A DNA stretch of 64,000 nt from Acinetobacter piscicola (GTDB lineage: Bacteria; Pseudomonadota; Gammaproteobacteria; Pseudomonadales; Moraxellaceae). This document shows positions 45,459 to 55,517 of the stretch, piece after piece (within the stretch, counting starts at the first letter, position 1; each line of letters opens with the position of its first letter). Made by a program: the position numbers and the translations under genes. The DNA lies in contig NZ_NIFO01000001.1 in assembly GCF_002233755.1 (NCBI RefSeq), forward strand, positions 620,001 to 684,000. Reading direction: 5' to 3'. A model generated the notes under the pieces. It saw only the letters and a program-made list of their open reading frames with translations, was not told where the DNA came from and made no database searches.

Positions 45459-46802
45459 ATGAAGTCCCCCAAAGTCGGTTTTGTTTCTTTAGGTTGTCCT
45501 AAGGCATTGGTAGATTCTGAACGAATTTTAACTCAGTTAAAAACTGAGGGTTATGATGTAGCATCAGATTATGATGGTGCTGATTTAGTTGTTGTTAATA
45601 CCTGTGGTTTTATTGAATCTGCAGTACAAGAGTCTTTAGATGCGATTGGCGAGGCCATGAGCGCAAATGGTCGTGTGATTGTCACAGGCTGTTTGGGTAA
45701 AGATGAAGACAAAATTCGTAAGATGCACCCAAATGTCTTAAAAGTGACAGGTGCAGCAGCATATCAAGAAGTAATGGAAGCGGTACATCAGTACGTTCCA
45801 GAGCCACCAAAGCACAATCCTTTTATAGACCTTGTTCCTGAACAGGGTATTCGCTTGACCCCGAAACATTATGCTTATTTGAAAATATCAGAAGGTTGCA
45901 ACCATCGTTGTACGTTCTGCATTATTCCAAGTATGCGTGGTGATTTGGTTTCTCGTCCTGTCGGTTCGGTTTTAAATGAAGCACAAGCTTTGAAAAAAGC
46001 AGGTGTAAAAGAAGTCTTGGTCATTTCTCAAGATACTTCAGCTTATGGCTTAGATACCAAGTATAAGTTAGATTTTTGGAATGGACAGCCAGTTAAAACC
46101 AAGTTTTATGACATGTGTGAAGCACTCGGTCAGCTCGGTATCTGGGTTCGTTTACATTATGTCTATCCTTATCCGCATGTCGATGCTGTGATTGATCTTA
46201 TGGCACAAGGTAAAATCCTGCCATATTTAGATATTCCTTTTCAACACGCCAGTCCGCGCATCTTAAAATTGATGAAGCGACCAGCCCATAGTGAAAATAC
46301 TTTAGAACGTTTGAAATTGTGGCGTGAGAAATGTCCAGATTTAGTGATTCGTTCGACCTTTGTTGTTGGTTTCCCTGGCGAAACTGAAGAAGATTTTCAA
46401 ATGTTGTTAGATTGGTTGCAAGAAGCACAACTTGACCGTGTGGGATGTTTTACCTACTCACCAGTTGAAGGTGCGACTGCAAATGATTTGCCAGATCATG
46501 TAGATGAAGACATTAAACAACAACGTTATGAACGCTTCATGGAAGTTCAGCAGGCGATCTCTGCAGCTAAATTGCAAAAACGTATCGGTCAAACTATGAC
46601 AGTACTGGTGGATGATCTTGAAGATGAGTTCCCAGTTGCAGTGGCACGTTCTTATGCAGATGCGCCTGAGATTGATGGTAATGTATTTGTTGAAGATATT
46701 GATAAATCACTGATTAAAGCAGGTGATTTACTAGAAGTTGAAATTACTGATGCAGATGAATACGATCTGTATGCAAAATTGATTCGAGTTAAATCAGTTT
46801 AA
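45459..46802 (+). CDS. rimO: Ribosomal protein S12 methylthiotransferase
   Basis: 447 residues from ATG 45459 (GTG 45444 possible; GGAG nine bases before the ATG decides). The N-terminal UPF0004 domain has [13 protein letters not shown] and VVNTCGFI. The radical-SAM motif is [17 protein letters not shown] (Cys147, 151, 154) and a TRAM domain closes the protein ([11 protein letters not shown]). It thiomethylates Asp89 of ribosomal protein S12. It precedes pyrH by 64 bases and may feed into that operon. Confidence 0.96.
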   Translation: MKSPKVGFVSLGCPKALVDSERILTQLKTEGYDVASDYDGADLVVVNTCGFIESAVQESLDAIGEAMSANGRVIVTGCLGKDEDKIRKMHPNVLKVTGAAAYQEVMEAVHQYVPEPPKHNPFIDLVPEQGIRLTPKHYAYLKISEGCNHRCTFCIIPSMRGDLVSRPVGSVLNEAQALKKAGVKEVLVISQDTSAYGLDTKYKLDFWNGQPVKTKFYDMCEALGQLGIWVRLHYVYPYPHVDAVIDLMAQGKILPYLDIPFQHASPRILKLMKRPAHSENTLERLKLWREKCPDLVIRSTFVVGFPGETEEDFQMLLDWLQEAQLDRVGCFTYSPVEGATANDLPDHVDEDIKQQRYERFMEVQQAISAAKLQKRIGQTMTVLVDDLEDEFPVAVARSYADAPEIDGNVFVEDIDKSLIKAGDLLEVEITDADEYDLYAKLIRVKSV

Positions 46803-46866
46803 GTATTTCAGATTTTAGTTAGGTTTATACGAATAAAATTGTAGATATAAGTATTGGAGTTTTGTG

Positions 46867-47595
46867 ATGTTAGATTCTAAAAAACCGCGTTATGAACGTA
46901 TTTTGCTGAAACTTTCGGGTGAAGCACTTGCGGGTAATAAAGACATGGGTATTGACGCTCAAGTCTTAGATCAAATGTCGTTATCAATTGCGCACTTAGT
47001 GGGGTTAGGTGTACAAGTGGGTATCGTTGTTGGTGGTGGTAACTTGTATCGTGGTAGTCAGTTGCAAAAAGATGGTTTAGTTGGTCGTGTAACAGGTGAC
47101 CAAATGGGTATGCTTGCTACAGTGATGAATGGTTTAGCATTACGTGATGCATTGGTACGTCGTAATATTAAAACTCGTTTGATGTCTGCGCTTCCAATCG
47201 GCGCTGTGGTTGAGTCTTATTCGAGTCGTGATGCAATTCGCCATTTAACCCAAGGTGAAGTGTGTGTATTCGTTGCGGGTACAGGGAATCCATTCTTTAC
47301 AACAGATACAGCAGCGTGCTTACGTGGTATCGAAATTGAAGCGAATTTGATCTTAAAAGCAACCAAAGTAGATGGTGTTTATAATAAAGATCCAAGCAAA
47401 TATGATGATGCTGTAAAATATGACTTCTTAAGCTTTGATGAAGTATTAGATGAGAAGCTTGGGGTTATGGATTTAACAGCAATTTGCTTGTGTCGTGACC
47501 ACAATGTTCCATTGCAAGTATTCGATATGAATAAATCTGGCGCATTGCTTTCTGTGGTAATGGGCGAAAAAGAGGGCACTCACGTTACAAACTAA
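46867..47595 (+). CDS. pyrH: UMP kinase
   Basis: 242 residues from ATG 46867 (GTG 46864 is less likely). Family motifs: [59 protein letters not shown] and DGVYNKDP. It converts UMP to UDP and is hexameric. It starts the pyrH-frr-uppS-cdsA-dxr-rseP-bamA-skp-lpxD-fabZ-lpxA run; the rpsB-tsf pair that precedes pyrH in E. coli is absent here. Confidence 0.97.
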   Translation: MLDSKKPRYERILLKLSGEALAGNKDMGIDAQVLDQMSLSIAHLVGLGVQVGIVVGGGNLYRGSQLQKDGLVGRVTGDQMGMLATVMNGLALRDALVRRNIKTRLMSALPIGAVVESYSSRDAIRHLTQGEVCVFVAGTGNPFFTTDTAACLRGIEIEANLILKATKVDGVYNKDPSKYDDAVKYDFLSFDEVLDEKLGVMDLTAICLCRDHNVPLQVFDMNKSGALLSVVMGEKEGTHVTN

Positions 47596-47674
47596 TGTAC
47601 GTGAACTGTAAAGCTCTTTATACTATTGCAATTTTAAGTTATATACATTTAGATAAATAAGTAAGGAAGATCAT

Positions 47675-48229
47675 ATGATTAACGATCTTAAAAAAGATGC
47701 TGAAGACCGTATGAACAAGTCGCTTGACTCGTTGGAACATGGTTTTGCAAAGGTTCGTACAGGTCGTGCGCATCCATCTATCCTAAACGGTGTTATGGTT
47801 CCTTACTATGGTTCTGACGTACCGTTGAACCAAGTGGCAAACGTAGGTGTAGAAGACTCACGTACTTTGTTGGTACAACCATTTGAACGTTCAATGGTGG
47901 GTGCAATTGATAAAGCGATTCGTGAATCTGATTTGGGTTTAAACCCAGTGACTGCTGATGCGATTCGCGTACCTATGGCAGCTTTAACTGAAGAAACACG
48001 TCGTGATATGCAAAAAGTTGCGCGTAACGAAGCAGAAAATGCAAAAGTTGCGATCCGTAACATTCGTCGCGATGTATTGGGTGACATTAAAGCATTGTTG
48101 AAAGAAAAAGAAATTTCTGAAGATGATGAGCGCCGTGCAAGTGATGAAATCCAAAAAATCACAGATAAATATGTTGCTGAAGTTGAAAAACGTCTTGCTG
48201 CAAAAGAAGCTGAATTGATGAAGGTCTAA
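47675..48229 (+). CDS. frr: Ribosome recycling factor
   Basis: 184 residues. It begins [20 protein letters not shown], then [19 protein letters not shown] and the central [21 protein letters not shown]. It splits post-termination ribosomes with EF-G. AAGGAAG precedes the ATG. uppS follows by eight bases. Confidence 0.97.
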   Translation: MINDLKKDAEDRMNKSLDSLEHGFAKVRTGRAHPSILNGVMVPYYGSDVPLNQVANVGVEDSRTLLVQPFERSMVGAIDKAIRESDLGLNPVTADAIRVPMAALTEETRRDMQKVARNEAENAKVAIRNIRRDVLGDIKALLKEKEISEDDERRASDEIQKITDKYVAEVEKRLAAKEAELMKV

Positions 48230-48237
48230 GATTTCCA

Positions 48238-48990
48238 ATGACCACATCTGAAGACACTCATCTTCCAAAACATGTTGCCATCATCATGGATGGCAACAAC
48301 CGTTTTGCTAAAAAGAAACAGCTAGAAAAGGGTGATGGGCACCGTGAAGGTAAGAATGTCCTTGACCCAATTGTAGAATATTGCCGAAAGGTAAATGTTC
48401 AGGCTTTGACTGTTTTTGCTTTTTCAAGTGAAAATTGGAATAGACCTCAGTTTGAGGTTGATTTGTTAATGAAGTTGTTAGAAGAAACAATTCATGAGCA
48501 AATTCCACGCATGGAAAAGTTTGAAATATCTTTGAGATTTATTGGGGATCGTAGTCAGCTTTCTCCCGAGCTATGTGAATTAATGTTGCATGCTGAACAA
48601 AGGACTGCTAAGTTCAGTAACATGACTTTAACCATTGCGATCAGCTATGGCGGTATGTGGGATATTGCAAATACTGCTCGCCAATTGGCACAACAAGTTA
48701 AAGATAATAAAATTGATGTGAATCAAATTGATACTGAAATATTTGCACGTCAAATAAGTTTAGGTGATCTGCCTCCTGTGGATTTACTTATCCGCACAGG
48801 TGGAGATTATCGACTATCTAACTTTCTACTGTGGCAGGCGGCATATGCTGAGTTATATTTTACTCAGACTTTATGGCCTGAATTTACAGTGAAAGAGTTA
48901 GCGCATGCGTTCAATATTTTTTCTGGGCGTGAACGACGTTTTGGAAAAACCTCTGAACAAATTCAACAAGAGTATATAGAGAATTTATAA
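48238..48990 (+). CDS. uppS: Undecaprenyl diphosphate synthase
   Basis: 250 residues. The cis-prenyltransferase start is HVAIIMDGNNRFAKKK (catalytic Asp in MDGN; most homologues read GNGRWA). SSENWNRP and LLIRTGGDYRLSNFLLWQAAYAELYF (usually GGEHRISNF) follow. It makes the C55 carrier precursor for peptidoglycan and surface polysaccharide. Its TAA overlaps the cdsA ATG by one base. Confidence 0.95.
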   Translation: MTTSEDTHLPKHVAIIMDGNNRFAKKKQLEKGDGHREGKNVLDPIVEYCRKVNVQALTVFAFSSENWNRPQFEVDLLMKLLEETIHEQIPRMEKFEISLRFIGDRSQLSPELCELMLHAEQRTAKFSNMTLTIAISYGGMWDIANTARQLAQQVKDNKIDVNQIDTEIFARQISLGDLPPVDLLIRTGGDYRLSNFLLWQAAYAELYFTQTLWPEFTVKELAHAFNIFSGRERRFGKTSEQIQQEYIENL

Positions 48991-49814
48991 TGTTAGAGCG
49001 GATTATAACCGCATTGGTATTGGTTGCAGTTGTGCTTAGCTGTATGTTTGCAACACGCTCACAATATCCAATGTTAGTGTTAATGATTATCGCAGCTGGA
49101 GCAGCAGGTTATGAGTGGTTTAAACTCATGCCAAATGAGTCTGACCATGTGAATAAGATTAAAGCAGCTGGTTTCGGTATCTTAACCGCATTATTTTCTT
49201 GCTTAGCATTATATTTTAATGATTTGGCACTCATTCTTTGGAGTGCTTCGATTTTAACGTGGTTGTGCAGCTTATATTGGGTGAAAAACTATCCTAAGTA
49301 TGATGGTTGGTATAATGTCACTTTAAACATTGTTGGCTTGGTCTTGATTAGTGCCGCCGTTACAGCAATTTTTGAAGTTTGGAAAAATTCACCTTGGTGG
49401 TTGATGTATCTGTTCTTGTTGGTATGGGGAGCTGATAGCGGTGCTTATTTTGTAGGACGAAAATTTGGTAAGCATAAATTAGCACCTGATGTAAGCCCAA
49501 ATAAATCCATTGAAGGTTTAGTGGGTGGAATCATTACAGTTGCAATCGTTATTATCATTGTGCAATCCGTTTACCTTCATTTAACGCTCTCGCAACATAT
49601 TATTTTCCTTGTATTGTCTATAGTCACAGTATTTAGTTCTGTGCTGGGCGATCTCTTCGAATCGATGATTAAACGTCGTGCCGGCATTAAAGACTCGGGA
49701 CGTATTCTGCCAGGACATGGTGGGGTGCTTGACCGTATTGACTCATTACTTGCTGCAGCTCCAATTTTTGCAGCGGGTATGTATGTTTTAAAACTTATTG
49801 GTGTAGATTTATAG
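48990..49814 (+). CDS. cdsA: Phosphatidate cytidylyltransferase
   Basis: 274 residues, about eight predicted membrane helices. The signature SSVLGDLFESMIKRRAGIKDSGRILPGHGGVLDRIDSL lies near the C-terminus (written here in parts: GDLFESMIKR, KDSGRILPGHGG, LDRIDSL). It makes CDP-diacylglycerol for all phospholipids at the inner membrane. dxr begins on the next base. Confidence 0.95.
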   Translation: MLERIITALVLVAVVLSCMFATRSQYPMLVLMIIAAGAAGYEWFKLMPNESDHVNKIKAAGFGILTALFSCLALYFNDLALILWSASILTWLCSLYWVKNYPKYDGWYNVTLNIVGLVLISAAVTAIFEVWKNSPWWLMYLFLLVWGADSGAYFVGRKFGKHKLAPDVSPNKSIEGLVGGIITVAIVIIIVQSVYLHLTLSQHIIFLVLSIVTVFSSVLGDLFESMIKRRAGIKDSGRILPGHGGVLDRIDSLLAAAPIFAAGMYVLKLIGVDL

Positions 49815-51011
49815 ATGTCACAATCTGTTTGTATATTGGGTGTTACAGGTTCAATCGGGCGCAGTACTTTAAAAGTTTTAGAACAGCATCCTGAGCAATA
49901 TTCAGTTTTTGCAATTTCTGGACATAGCAGGATTCAAGAACTGAGTGAAATATGCAAACAGTATCAGCCAAAATGTGTTGTCGTACCTTCTGATAAAGTT
50001 GATGAATTACAACAACTTTTAAATGCCCAAAATATTTCAGATATTGAAATTTTGACTGATGAAGCAGGGCTGATCGCTGTTTCAGAACATCCTGAAGTGG
50101 ATGTGGTTATGGCTGCAATTGTCGGTGCAGCAGGCTTATTGCCAACCTTGGCGGCAGTGAAAGCAGGTAAACGGGTTTTACTTGCCAATAAAGAAGCTTT
50201 GGTGATGTCTGGAGACATCATGCTTCAAGCAGCAAAAACGAATCATGCATTGTTATTACCTGTTGATTCAGAACATAATGCTATTTTTCAATGTCTTCCT
50301 CAAAACTATCTACAAACAGAAAGTAATGGTCAGCCGAAACAGGGTGTTAAACAAGTTTTGTTAACAGCATCGGGTGGGCCATTTTTAAATCATAGCTTAG
50401 AACAATTACAAACGGTTACACCAGTGCAGGCATGTAAGCATCCAAATTGGTCTATGGGGCAGAAAATCTCTGTTGATTCAGCTACTTTGATGAATAAAGG
50501 CTTAGAATTAATCGAAGCGTGTCATTTATTTTCAATTCAAGAACAATTTGTTACAGTTGTTGTGCATCCACAAAGTATTATTCATTCAATGGTTCAGTAT
50601 GTGGATGGTTCAACTTTGGCTCAAATGGGTAATCCTGATATGTGTACACCAATTGCACATGCACTTGCGTGGCCTGAGCGAATTGAAACACATGTTCCTC
50701 CTTTAGATTTATTTGTTCATTCGCAACTTGATTTTCAAGCACCAGATATGCTTCGTTTTCCTGCTTTAAAGCTTGCAAGACAGGCAATGCAAGCAGGAGG
50801 TTTAGCTCCTGCTATTTTGAATGCTGCAAATGAAGTTGCTGTGGCATCTTTCTTGCAGCAGCAGATTTCGTTTCTTGATATTCCTCAAGTGGTTGAACAT
50901 ACGCTTAATCACGTTCAAAATGGTTCGGCAGATTCGATTGAAACGATTTTGCACATTGATCAACTTGCACGTCAAGCTGCATCTAAACGTATCTCCCAAT
51001 TGGAAAGCTGA
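49815..51011 (+). CDS. dxr: 1-deoxy-D-xylulose-5-phosphate reductoisomerase
   Basis: 398 residues. NADPH-binding LGVTGSIGRSTLKVLEQHPE, metal and substrate loops VDSEHNAIFQCL, TASGGPFLNHSL, HPNWSMGQKISVDSATLMNKG and VVHPQSIIHSMVQYVDGS. It commits carbon to the MEP isoprenoid pathway, supplying UppS upstream in the run. rseP starts two bases later. Confidence 0.97.
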   Translation: MSQSVCILGVTGSIGRSTLKVLEQHPEQYSVFAISGHSRIQELSEICKQYQPKCVVVPSDKVDELQQLLNAQNISDIEILTDEAGLIAVSEHPEVDVVMAAIVGAAGLLPTLAAVKAGKRVLLANKEALVMSGDIMLQAAKTNHALLLPVDSEHNAIFQCLPQNYLQTESNGQPKQGVKQVLLTASGGPFLNHSLEQLQTVTPVQACKHPNWSMGQKISVDSATLMNKGLELIEACHLFSIQEQFVTVVVHPQSIIHSMVQYVDGSTLAQMGNPDMCTPIAHALAWPERIETHVPPLDLFVHSQLDFQAPDMLRFPALKLARQAMQAGGLAPAILNAANEVAVASFLQQQISFLDIPQVVEHTLNHVQNGSADSIETILHIDQLARQAASKRISQLES

Positions 51012-51013
51012 TC

Positions 51014-52369
51014 ATGAGTGTTTTATTTATCATCGTCGCAGCAATATTCTTGCTTGGCCCTTTGATTGCAATTCATGAATTTGGACATTACTGGGTTGCC
51101 CGTAAATTGGGTGTTAAGGTTTTGGTTTATTCAATTGGTTTTGGACCAACTTTGCTAAAATGGACCTCCAAAAAATCAGGAATTCAATATCAACTTTCAG
51201 CATTACCATTTGGTGGTTATGTCAAAATGTTGGATGAGCGTGAAGGCAATGTCAGTGCAGAAGATGTACCCTATGCTTTTAATCGCCAACCGCCATGGAA
51301 GCGTATTGCGATTGTTGCTGCTGGCCCTTTGATTAATTTAATTTTTGCAATTTTTTTGTTTTGGATTTTATTCCTACCCGCACAAGAGCAACTTAATACT
51401 CGTGTAGGAAGTGTTTTACCGAATACACCTGCTGCTCAAGTACAAATGCAGAAAGGCGATAAGATTGTTGCTGTAGATGGTATTCAAACCAATACATGGG
51501 AAAAACTAAATTATGCTTTAGTTGATCGTGTTGGCGAAACAGGCACAATTGCTGTACAAGCTGAACGAAATGGTCAATTAAAAACATTTGAGTTACCTAT
51601 ACAAAGTTTCTTAAAAGATCAAAGTCAGTCTCCATTTGATGTGCTTGGCTTTACTCCTTATCGTCCACATATTTCTGCTACTGTTTATAAGTTGACGAGT
51701 GATGGTGCGGCAATTCGACAAGGGATGAAAGAAGGCGATAAAATTTTAAGCATCAACCAAGTCAAAATGAATGATTGGTTTGATGTGGTGGATGTGGTAC
51801 AAAAATCACCTGAAAAGTTACTGAATGTAGATGTGCTACGTGATGGGCAAACTGTACATTTACAGGTTATGCCACAGGGTAAACGGGATAATATGGGGAA
51901 CGTGACTGGAATGTTGGGTGTACAAGCTCAAACTGACAAACTCACAATTCCTGCTGAATATAAACAAATAATTCAATATAATCCTGCTGAGGCGTTGGGT
52001 GTTGCAGTCGAAAAAACAGGTCAACTTTCAGCAATGATCTTGAATTCGATAGTGAAAATGGTTCGTGGTTTAATTGGCTTAGATAATTTATCAGGTCCAA
52101 TTACCATTGCTAAAGTTGCTGGTCAGACAGCGGAAATGGGCTGGCAATCATTTATTTCATTCATGGCACTCATGAGTGTGAGCTTAGGGATTCTAAATTT
52201 ATTGCCAATACCAATGTTAGATGGTGGTCATTTGGTTTATTACATAATTGAAGCAATTCGTGGTAAACCTGTTTCTGAACAAATACAATTGGTTGGCTTG
52301 AAAATTGGTATGGTACTGCTTGGAAGCATGATGCTTCTAGCAATATTTAATGATTTTATGCGTTTATAA
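51014..52369 (+). CDS. rseP: Site-2 intramembrane protease RseP
   Basis: 451 residues. Zinc motif HEFGH (His21, His25) in the first helix, tandem PDZ domains (about 110-300), and LLPIPMLDGGHLVYY with the third ligand Asp. It cleaves anti-sigma factors and leftover signal peptides in the inner membrane. Placement just before bamA is conserved and links it to envelope stress control. A classical RseA/RpoE partner is not in the window. Confidence 0.96.
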   Translation: MSVLFIIVAAIFLLGPLIAIHEFGHYWVARKLGVKVLVYSIGFGPTLLKWTSKKSGIQYQLSALPFGGYVKMLDEREGNVSAEDVPYAFNRQPPWKRIAIVAAGPLINLIFAIFLFWILFLPAQEQLNTRVGSVLPNTPAAQVQMQKGDKIVAVDGIQTNTWEKLNYALVDRVGETGTIAVQAERNGQLKTFELPIQSFLKDQSQSPFDVLGFTPYRPHISATVYKLTSDGAAIRQGMKEGDKILSINQVKMNDWFDVVDVVQKSPEKLLNVDVLRDGQTVHLQVMPQGKRDNMGNVTGMLGVQAQTDKLTIPAEYKQIIQYNPAEALGVAVEKTGQLSAMILNSIVKMVRGLIGLDNLSGPITIAKVAGQTAEMGWQSFISFMALMSVSLGILNLLPIPMLDGGHLVYYIIEAIRGKPVSEQIQLVGLKIGMVLLGSMMLLAIFNDFMRL

Positions 52370-52405
52370 CGTAATAGTGGATTAACTTACTGGAAAATAA
52401 TAGGC

Positions 52406-54982
52406 ATGCAGCAATCACATTTATTTATGCCATTGGCACTGGTTAGTGCTATGGCGGCTGTACAACAAGTACAAGCTGCAGATGAGTTTATTGCACGAGA
52501 TATCCGTGTAGATGGCTTAGTTCGTTTAACACAAAATAATGTTGTTGCACTTTTACCCATAACCAGTGGTCAACGTGTCAATGATGCTGCGATTGCTGAT
52601 TCAATCCGTGCTTTGTACGCTTCAAACTCATTTGATGATATTCAAGCGTCAAATCAAGACAATGTCTTAGTTTTTAAAGTGGTTGAACGTCCAGTTATTT
52701 CTAAAATAAACTTTAAGGGCAACAAGCTTATTCCAAAAGAAGCATTGGAAGAAGGCTTGAAAAAGATGGGCTTGGCTGAAGGTGAAGTCTTAAAGAAATC
52801 TGCATTACAGACTTTAGAAACTGAGTTAGAGCAACAATATGCTCAACAAGGCCGTTATGATGCAAATATTAGTGTTGAACAAGTTGCACGACCAAATAAC
52901 CGTGTAGATTTAGATATTCATTTTGATGAAGGTAAGCCTGCTAAAGTCTTTGATATCAATGTGATTGGGAACACTGTTTTTAATGATGATGATATTAAAC
53001 AAGCTTTTGCAGTAAAAGAAAGTGGTTGGTTGTCGATCATTTCTCGTAATGATCGTTATGCACGTGAAAAAATGGCAGCAAGCTTAGAGTCATTACGTGC
53101 TTTGTATTTGAACAAAGGTTATATCAATTTTGATGTAAACAGCTCAAATTTGAATATCAGTGAAGATAAAAAACATATCTTTATTGAAGTTTCTGTAAAA
53201 GAAGGTGATCAGTTTAAATTTGGCGAATCTAAGTTTTTAGGTGATGCGCTTTATAAGCCTGATGAACTTAAAGCACTGCAAATTTATAAAGATGGTACAA
53301 CCTATTCACAAGAAAAAGTGAATGCGGTGAAGCAACTGTTACTACGCAAGTATGGTAATGCAGGCTATTACTACACAGAAGTAAATGTAGTTCCTGAAAT
53401 TAACAATGAAACGCATACAGTTGACTTAAATTATTATATTAATCCGGGACAACAAGTTACGGTTCGTCGTATTAACTTTACTGGAAATACCAAGACCGCA
53501 GACGAAGTATTACGTCGTGAAATGCGCCAAATGGAAGGTGCTTTAGCAAGTAATGAGAAAATCGATTTGTCGAAAGTGCGTTTAGAACGTACTGGTTTCT
53601 TTAGTAAAGTTGATGTTAAACCTATTCGTGTGCCAAATGCACCTGACCAAATGGATTTGAATGTTGAAGTTGAAGAACAACATTCAGGGACCAGTACTTT
53701 GGCAGTGGGTTATTCGCAAAATGGTGGTATTACATTCCAAGCAGGTTTAAGCCAAACTAACTTCTTGGGGACTGGTAATCGTGTAGCAATCGATTTATCA
53801 CGTTCTGAAACGCAAGATTATTATAACCTAAGTGTTACAGACCCGTATTTCACTATTGATGGTGTCAGTCGTGGTTATAACTTGTACTATCGTAAAACTA
53901 AGTTAAATGATGACTATAACGTAAATAACTATGTAACAGACAGTATTGGTGGTGGTTTGACTTTTGGTTATCCAATTGATGAGAACCAAAACATTAGTGC
54001 AGGTTTTAATATTGACCAAACTAAAGTCACCACAGGTGCTTATGTTTCGACTTATGTACGTGATTATTTGTTAAAGCATGGTGGTAAAGCAAAATCTAGT
54101 ACAGATTATTGTCCAGGTGTTTATAAGTCACAAGAAACAATTGATAAGGCATTGGGAAAGACACCTCCTACAACATTACCTGATGATTATGCATTAGCGA
54201 ATAAATGTGTGGACGGAGATAAAAATACCGATATTCCACTGGGTACTTATGATAATGCATTTGAAGGTAAGTTCTTAACGTATAACTTAAATTTAGGTTG
54301 GTCTTATAACACGTTAAATCGCCCAATTTTCCCAACCAATGGAACTTCACATCGTGTAAATGCAGAAATTGCATTGCCGGGCAGTGATGTTGAATACCAA
54401 AAAGTGACTTATGATGCGCAAACCTATTTCTCATTAGGTCGTGATTTCGTATTACGAGGTTATGGTAAGTTGGGTTATGGTAATGATCTGCCATTCTATA
54501 AGAACTTCTATGCAGGTGGTTTTGGTTCAGTCCGTGGTTATGATAACAGTACACTTGGACCAAAATATCCAGGTGTGACATATAATGCAACACAGACCAA
54601 AGATTATGATCCTGAAGAAGTCGGTGGTAATGCATTGATTCAGTTCGGTACAGAATTGGCATTACCTGTTCCATTTAAAGGTGATTGGGCTCGTCAAATT
54701 CGCCCAGTATTATTTGCAGAAGGTGCGCAAGTCTTTGATACTGATTGTGGTACAGCAACTGGTCCACTTTACTTAAATGGTTCAACCACACCTGTAGATG
54801 CGAAGCAATACTGTAAAGATAACTACGATTTTGATTTGAGTAATATGCGTTATAGCGTGGGTGTTGGCTTTACATGGATTACCATGATTGGTCCACTTTC
54901 ATTAAGCTATGCATTCCCATTGAATGATAAACCAGGTGATCAAACCAAAGAAATTCAATTTGAGATCGGTCGTACTTTCTAA
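52406..54982 (+). CDS. bamA: Outer-membrane assembly factor BamA
   Basis: 858 residues. The signal peptide ends near VQQVQAADEF. Five POTRA domains (about 25-425) are followed by a 16-strand barrel with NFLGTGNRVAIDLSRSE, the lid motif FYAGGFGSVRGYDNST and C-terminal QFEIGRTF. It folds barrel proteins into the outer membrane. Long Lys/Asp-rich loop residues around 550-620 with paired Cys are genus-typical extracellular loop material (inference). A 10-bp hairpin covers its stop codon. Confidence 0.97.
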   Translation: MQQSHLFMPLALVSAMAAVQQVQAADEFIARDIRVDGLVRLTQNNVVALLPITSGQRVNDAAIADSIRALYASNSFDDIQASNQDNVLVFKVVERPVISKINFKGNKLIPKEALEEGLKKMGLAEGEVLKKSALQTLETELEQQYAQQGRYDANISVEQVARPNNRVDLDIHFDEGKPAKVFDINVIGNTVFNDDDIKQAFAVKESGWLSIISRNDRYAREKMAASLESLRALYLNKGYINFDVNSSNLNISEDKKHIFIEVSVKEGDQFKFGESKFLGDALYKPDELKALQIYKDGTTYSQEKVNAVKQLLLRKYGNAGYYYTEVNVVPEINNETHTVDLNYYINPGQQVTVRRINFTGNTKTADEVLRREMRQMEGALASNEKIDLSKVRLERTGFFSKVDVKPIRVPNAPDQMDLNVEVEEQHSGTSTLAVGYSQNGGITFQAGLSQTNFLGTGNRVAIDLSRSETQDYYNLSVTDPYFTIDGVSRGYNLYYRKTKLNDDYNVNNYVTDSIGGGLTFGYPIDENQNISAGFNIDQTKVTTGAYVSTYVRDYLLKHGGKAKSSTDYCPGVYKSQETIDKALGKTPPTTLPDDYALANKCVDGDKNTDIPLGTYDNAFEGKFLTYNLNLGWSYNTLNRPIFPTNGTSHRVNAEIALPGSDVEYQKVTYDAQTYFSLGRDFVLRGYGKLGYGNDLPFYKNFYAGGFGSVRGYDNSTLGPKYPGVTYNATQTKDYDPEEVGGNALIQFGTELALPVPFKGDWARQIRPVLFAEGAQVFDTDCGTATGPLYLNGSTTPVDAKQYCKDNYDFDLSNMRYSVGVGFTWITMIGPLSLSYAFPLNDKPGDQTKEIQFEIGRTF

Positions 54983-54990
54983 GTACGATC
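54968..54990 (+). other. Hairpin spanning the bamA stop codon
   Basis: GGTCGTACTT-TCT-AAGTACGATC, about ten pairs with a three-base loop; the TAA lies at 54980-54982 at the loop edge. There is no T tract, so it is not a full terminator; it may tune expression or stability between bamA and skp. Confidence 0.45.
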
Positions 54991-55028
54991 CTTCTTGGAT
55001 TTAATAACAGCATAATTAAGGAACAAAT

Positions 55029-55514
55029 ATGAAAACAATGAAGATGGTTGTATTGAGCTTAGGTCTTGGTCTTGCTGAATTAACCCAAGCAGCAGGTTTT
55101 GGTGTGGTTGATTTAGAAAAAGTTGTAGAAAGCAGTACTTATTTAAAGCAACAAAATGCGAGCCTAGAACAATCTGTTAAGCCGCAAACTGCAAAACTTG
55201 AGCAAATCACGAAAGATATCGAAGCGTTAAAACAAAAAGCGCAAGCTCAAGGTGCAAATGTTCAGCAAATCAATGCCCAATATCAAGCGAAAGTGAATGA
55301 ATTTCAAACTATTCAGCAAGGCGTACAGGCTAAAGTTCAAAGTACAATTCAAAGTACCAATGCCGCGTTTGAGACTCGTGTGAAGCAAGCTGCTGAACAA
55401 TTGCGTCAAGAAGGTGGTTTAGATTATATTTTGAATAAAAATTCAGCACTTGCATATGACGCAAAGAACGATATAACTGCTAAAATGATCCAAAAGGTTA
55501 ATGCAATTAAATAA
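55029..55514 (+). CDS. skp: OmpH/Skp periplasmic chaperone
   Basis: 161 residues with a signal peptide (KMVVLSLGLGLAELTQA, cleaved before AGFGVVDLEKV). A long Gln/Lys-rich coiled coil (about 45-120) forms the tentacles that hold unfolded outer-membrane proteins for BamA. Ends DITAKMIQKVNAIK. Co-transcribed between bamA and lpxD. Confidence 0.93.
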   Translation: MKTMKMVVLSLGLGLAELTQAAGFGVVDLEKVVESSTYLKQQNASLEQSVKPQTAKLEQITKDIEALKQKAQAQGANVQQINAQYQAKVNEFQTIQQGVQAKVQSTIQSTNAAFETRVKQAAEQLRQEGGLDYILNKNSALAYDAKNDITAKMIQKVNAIK

Positions 55515-55517
55515 TCA

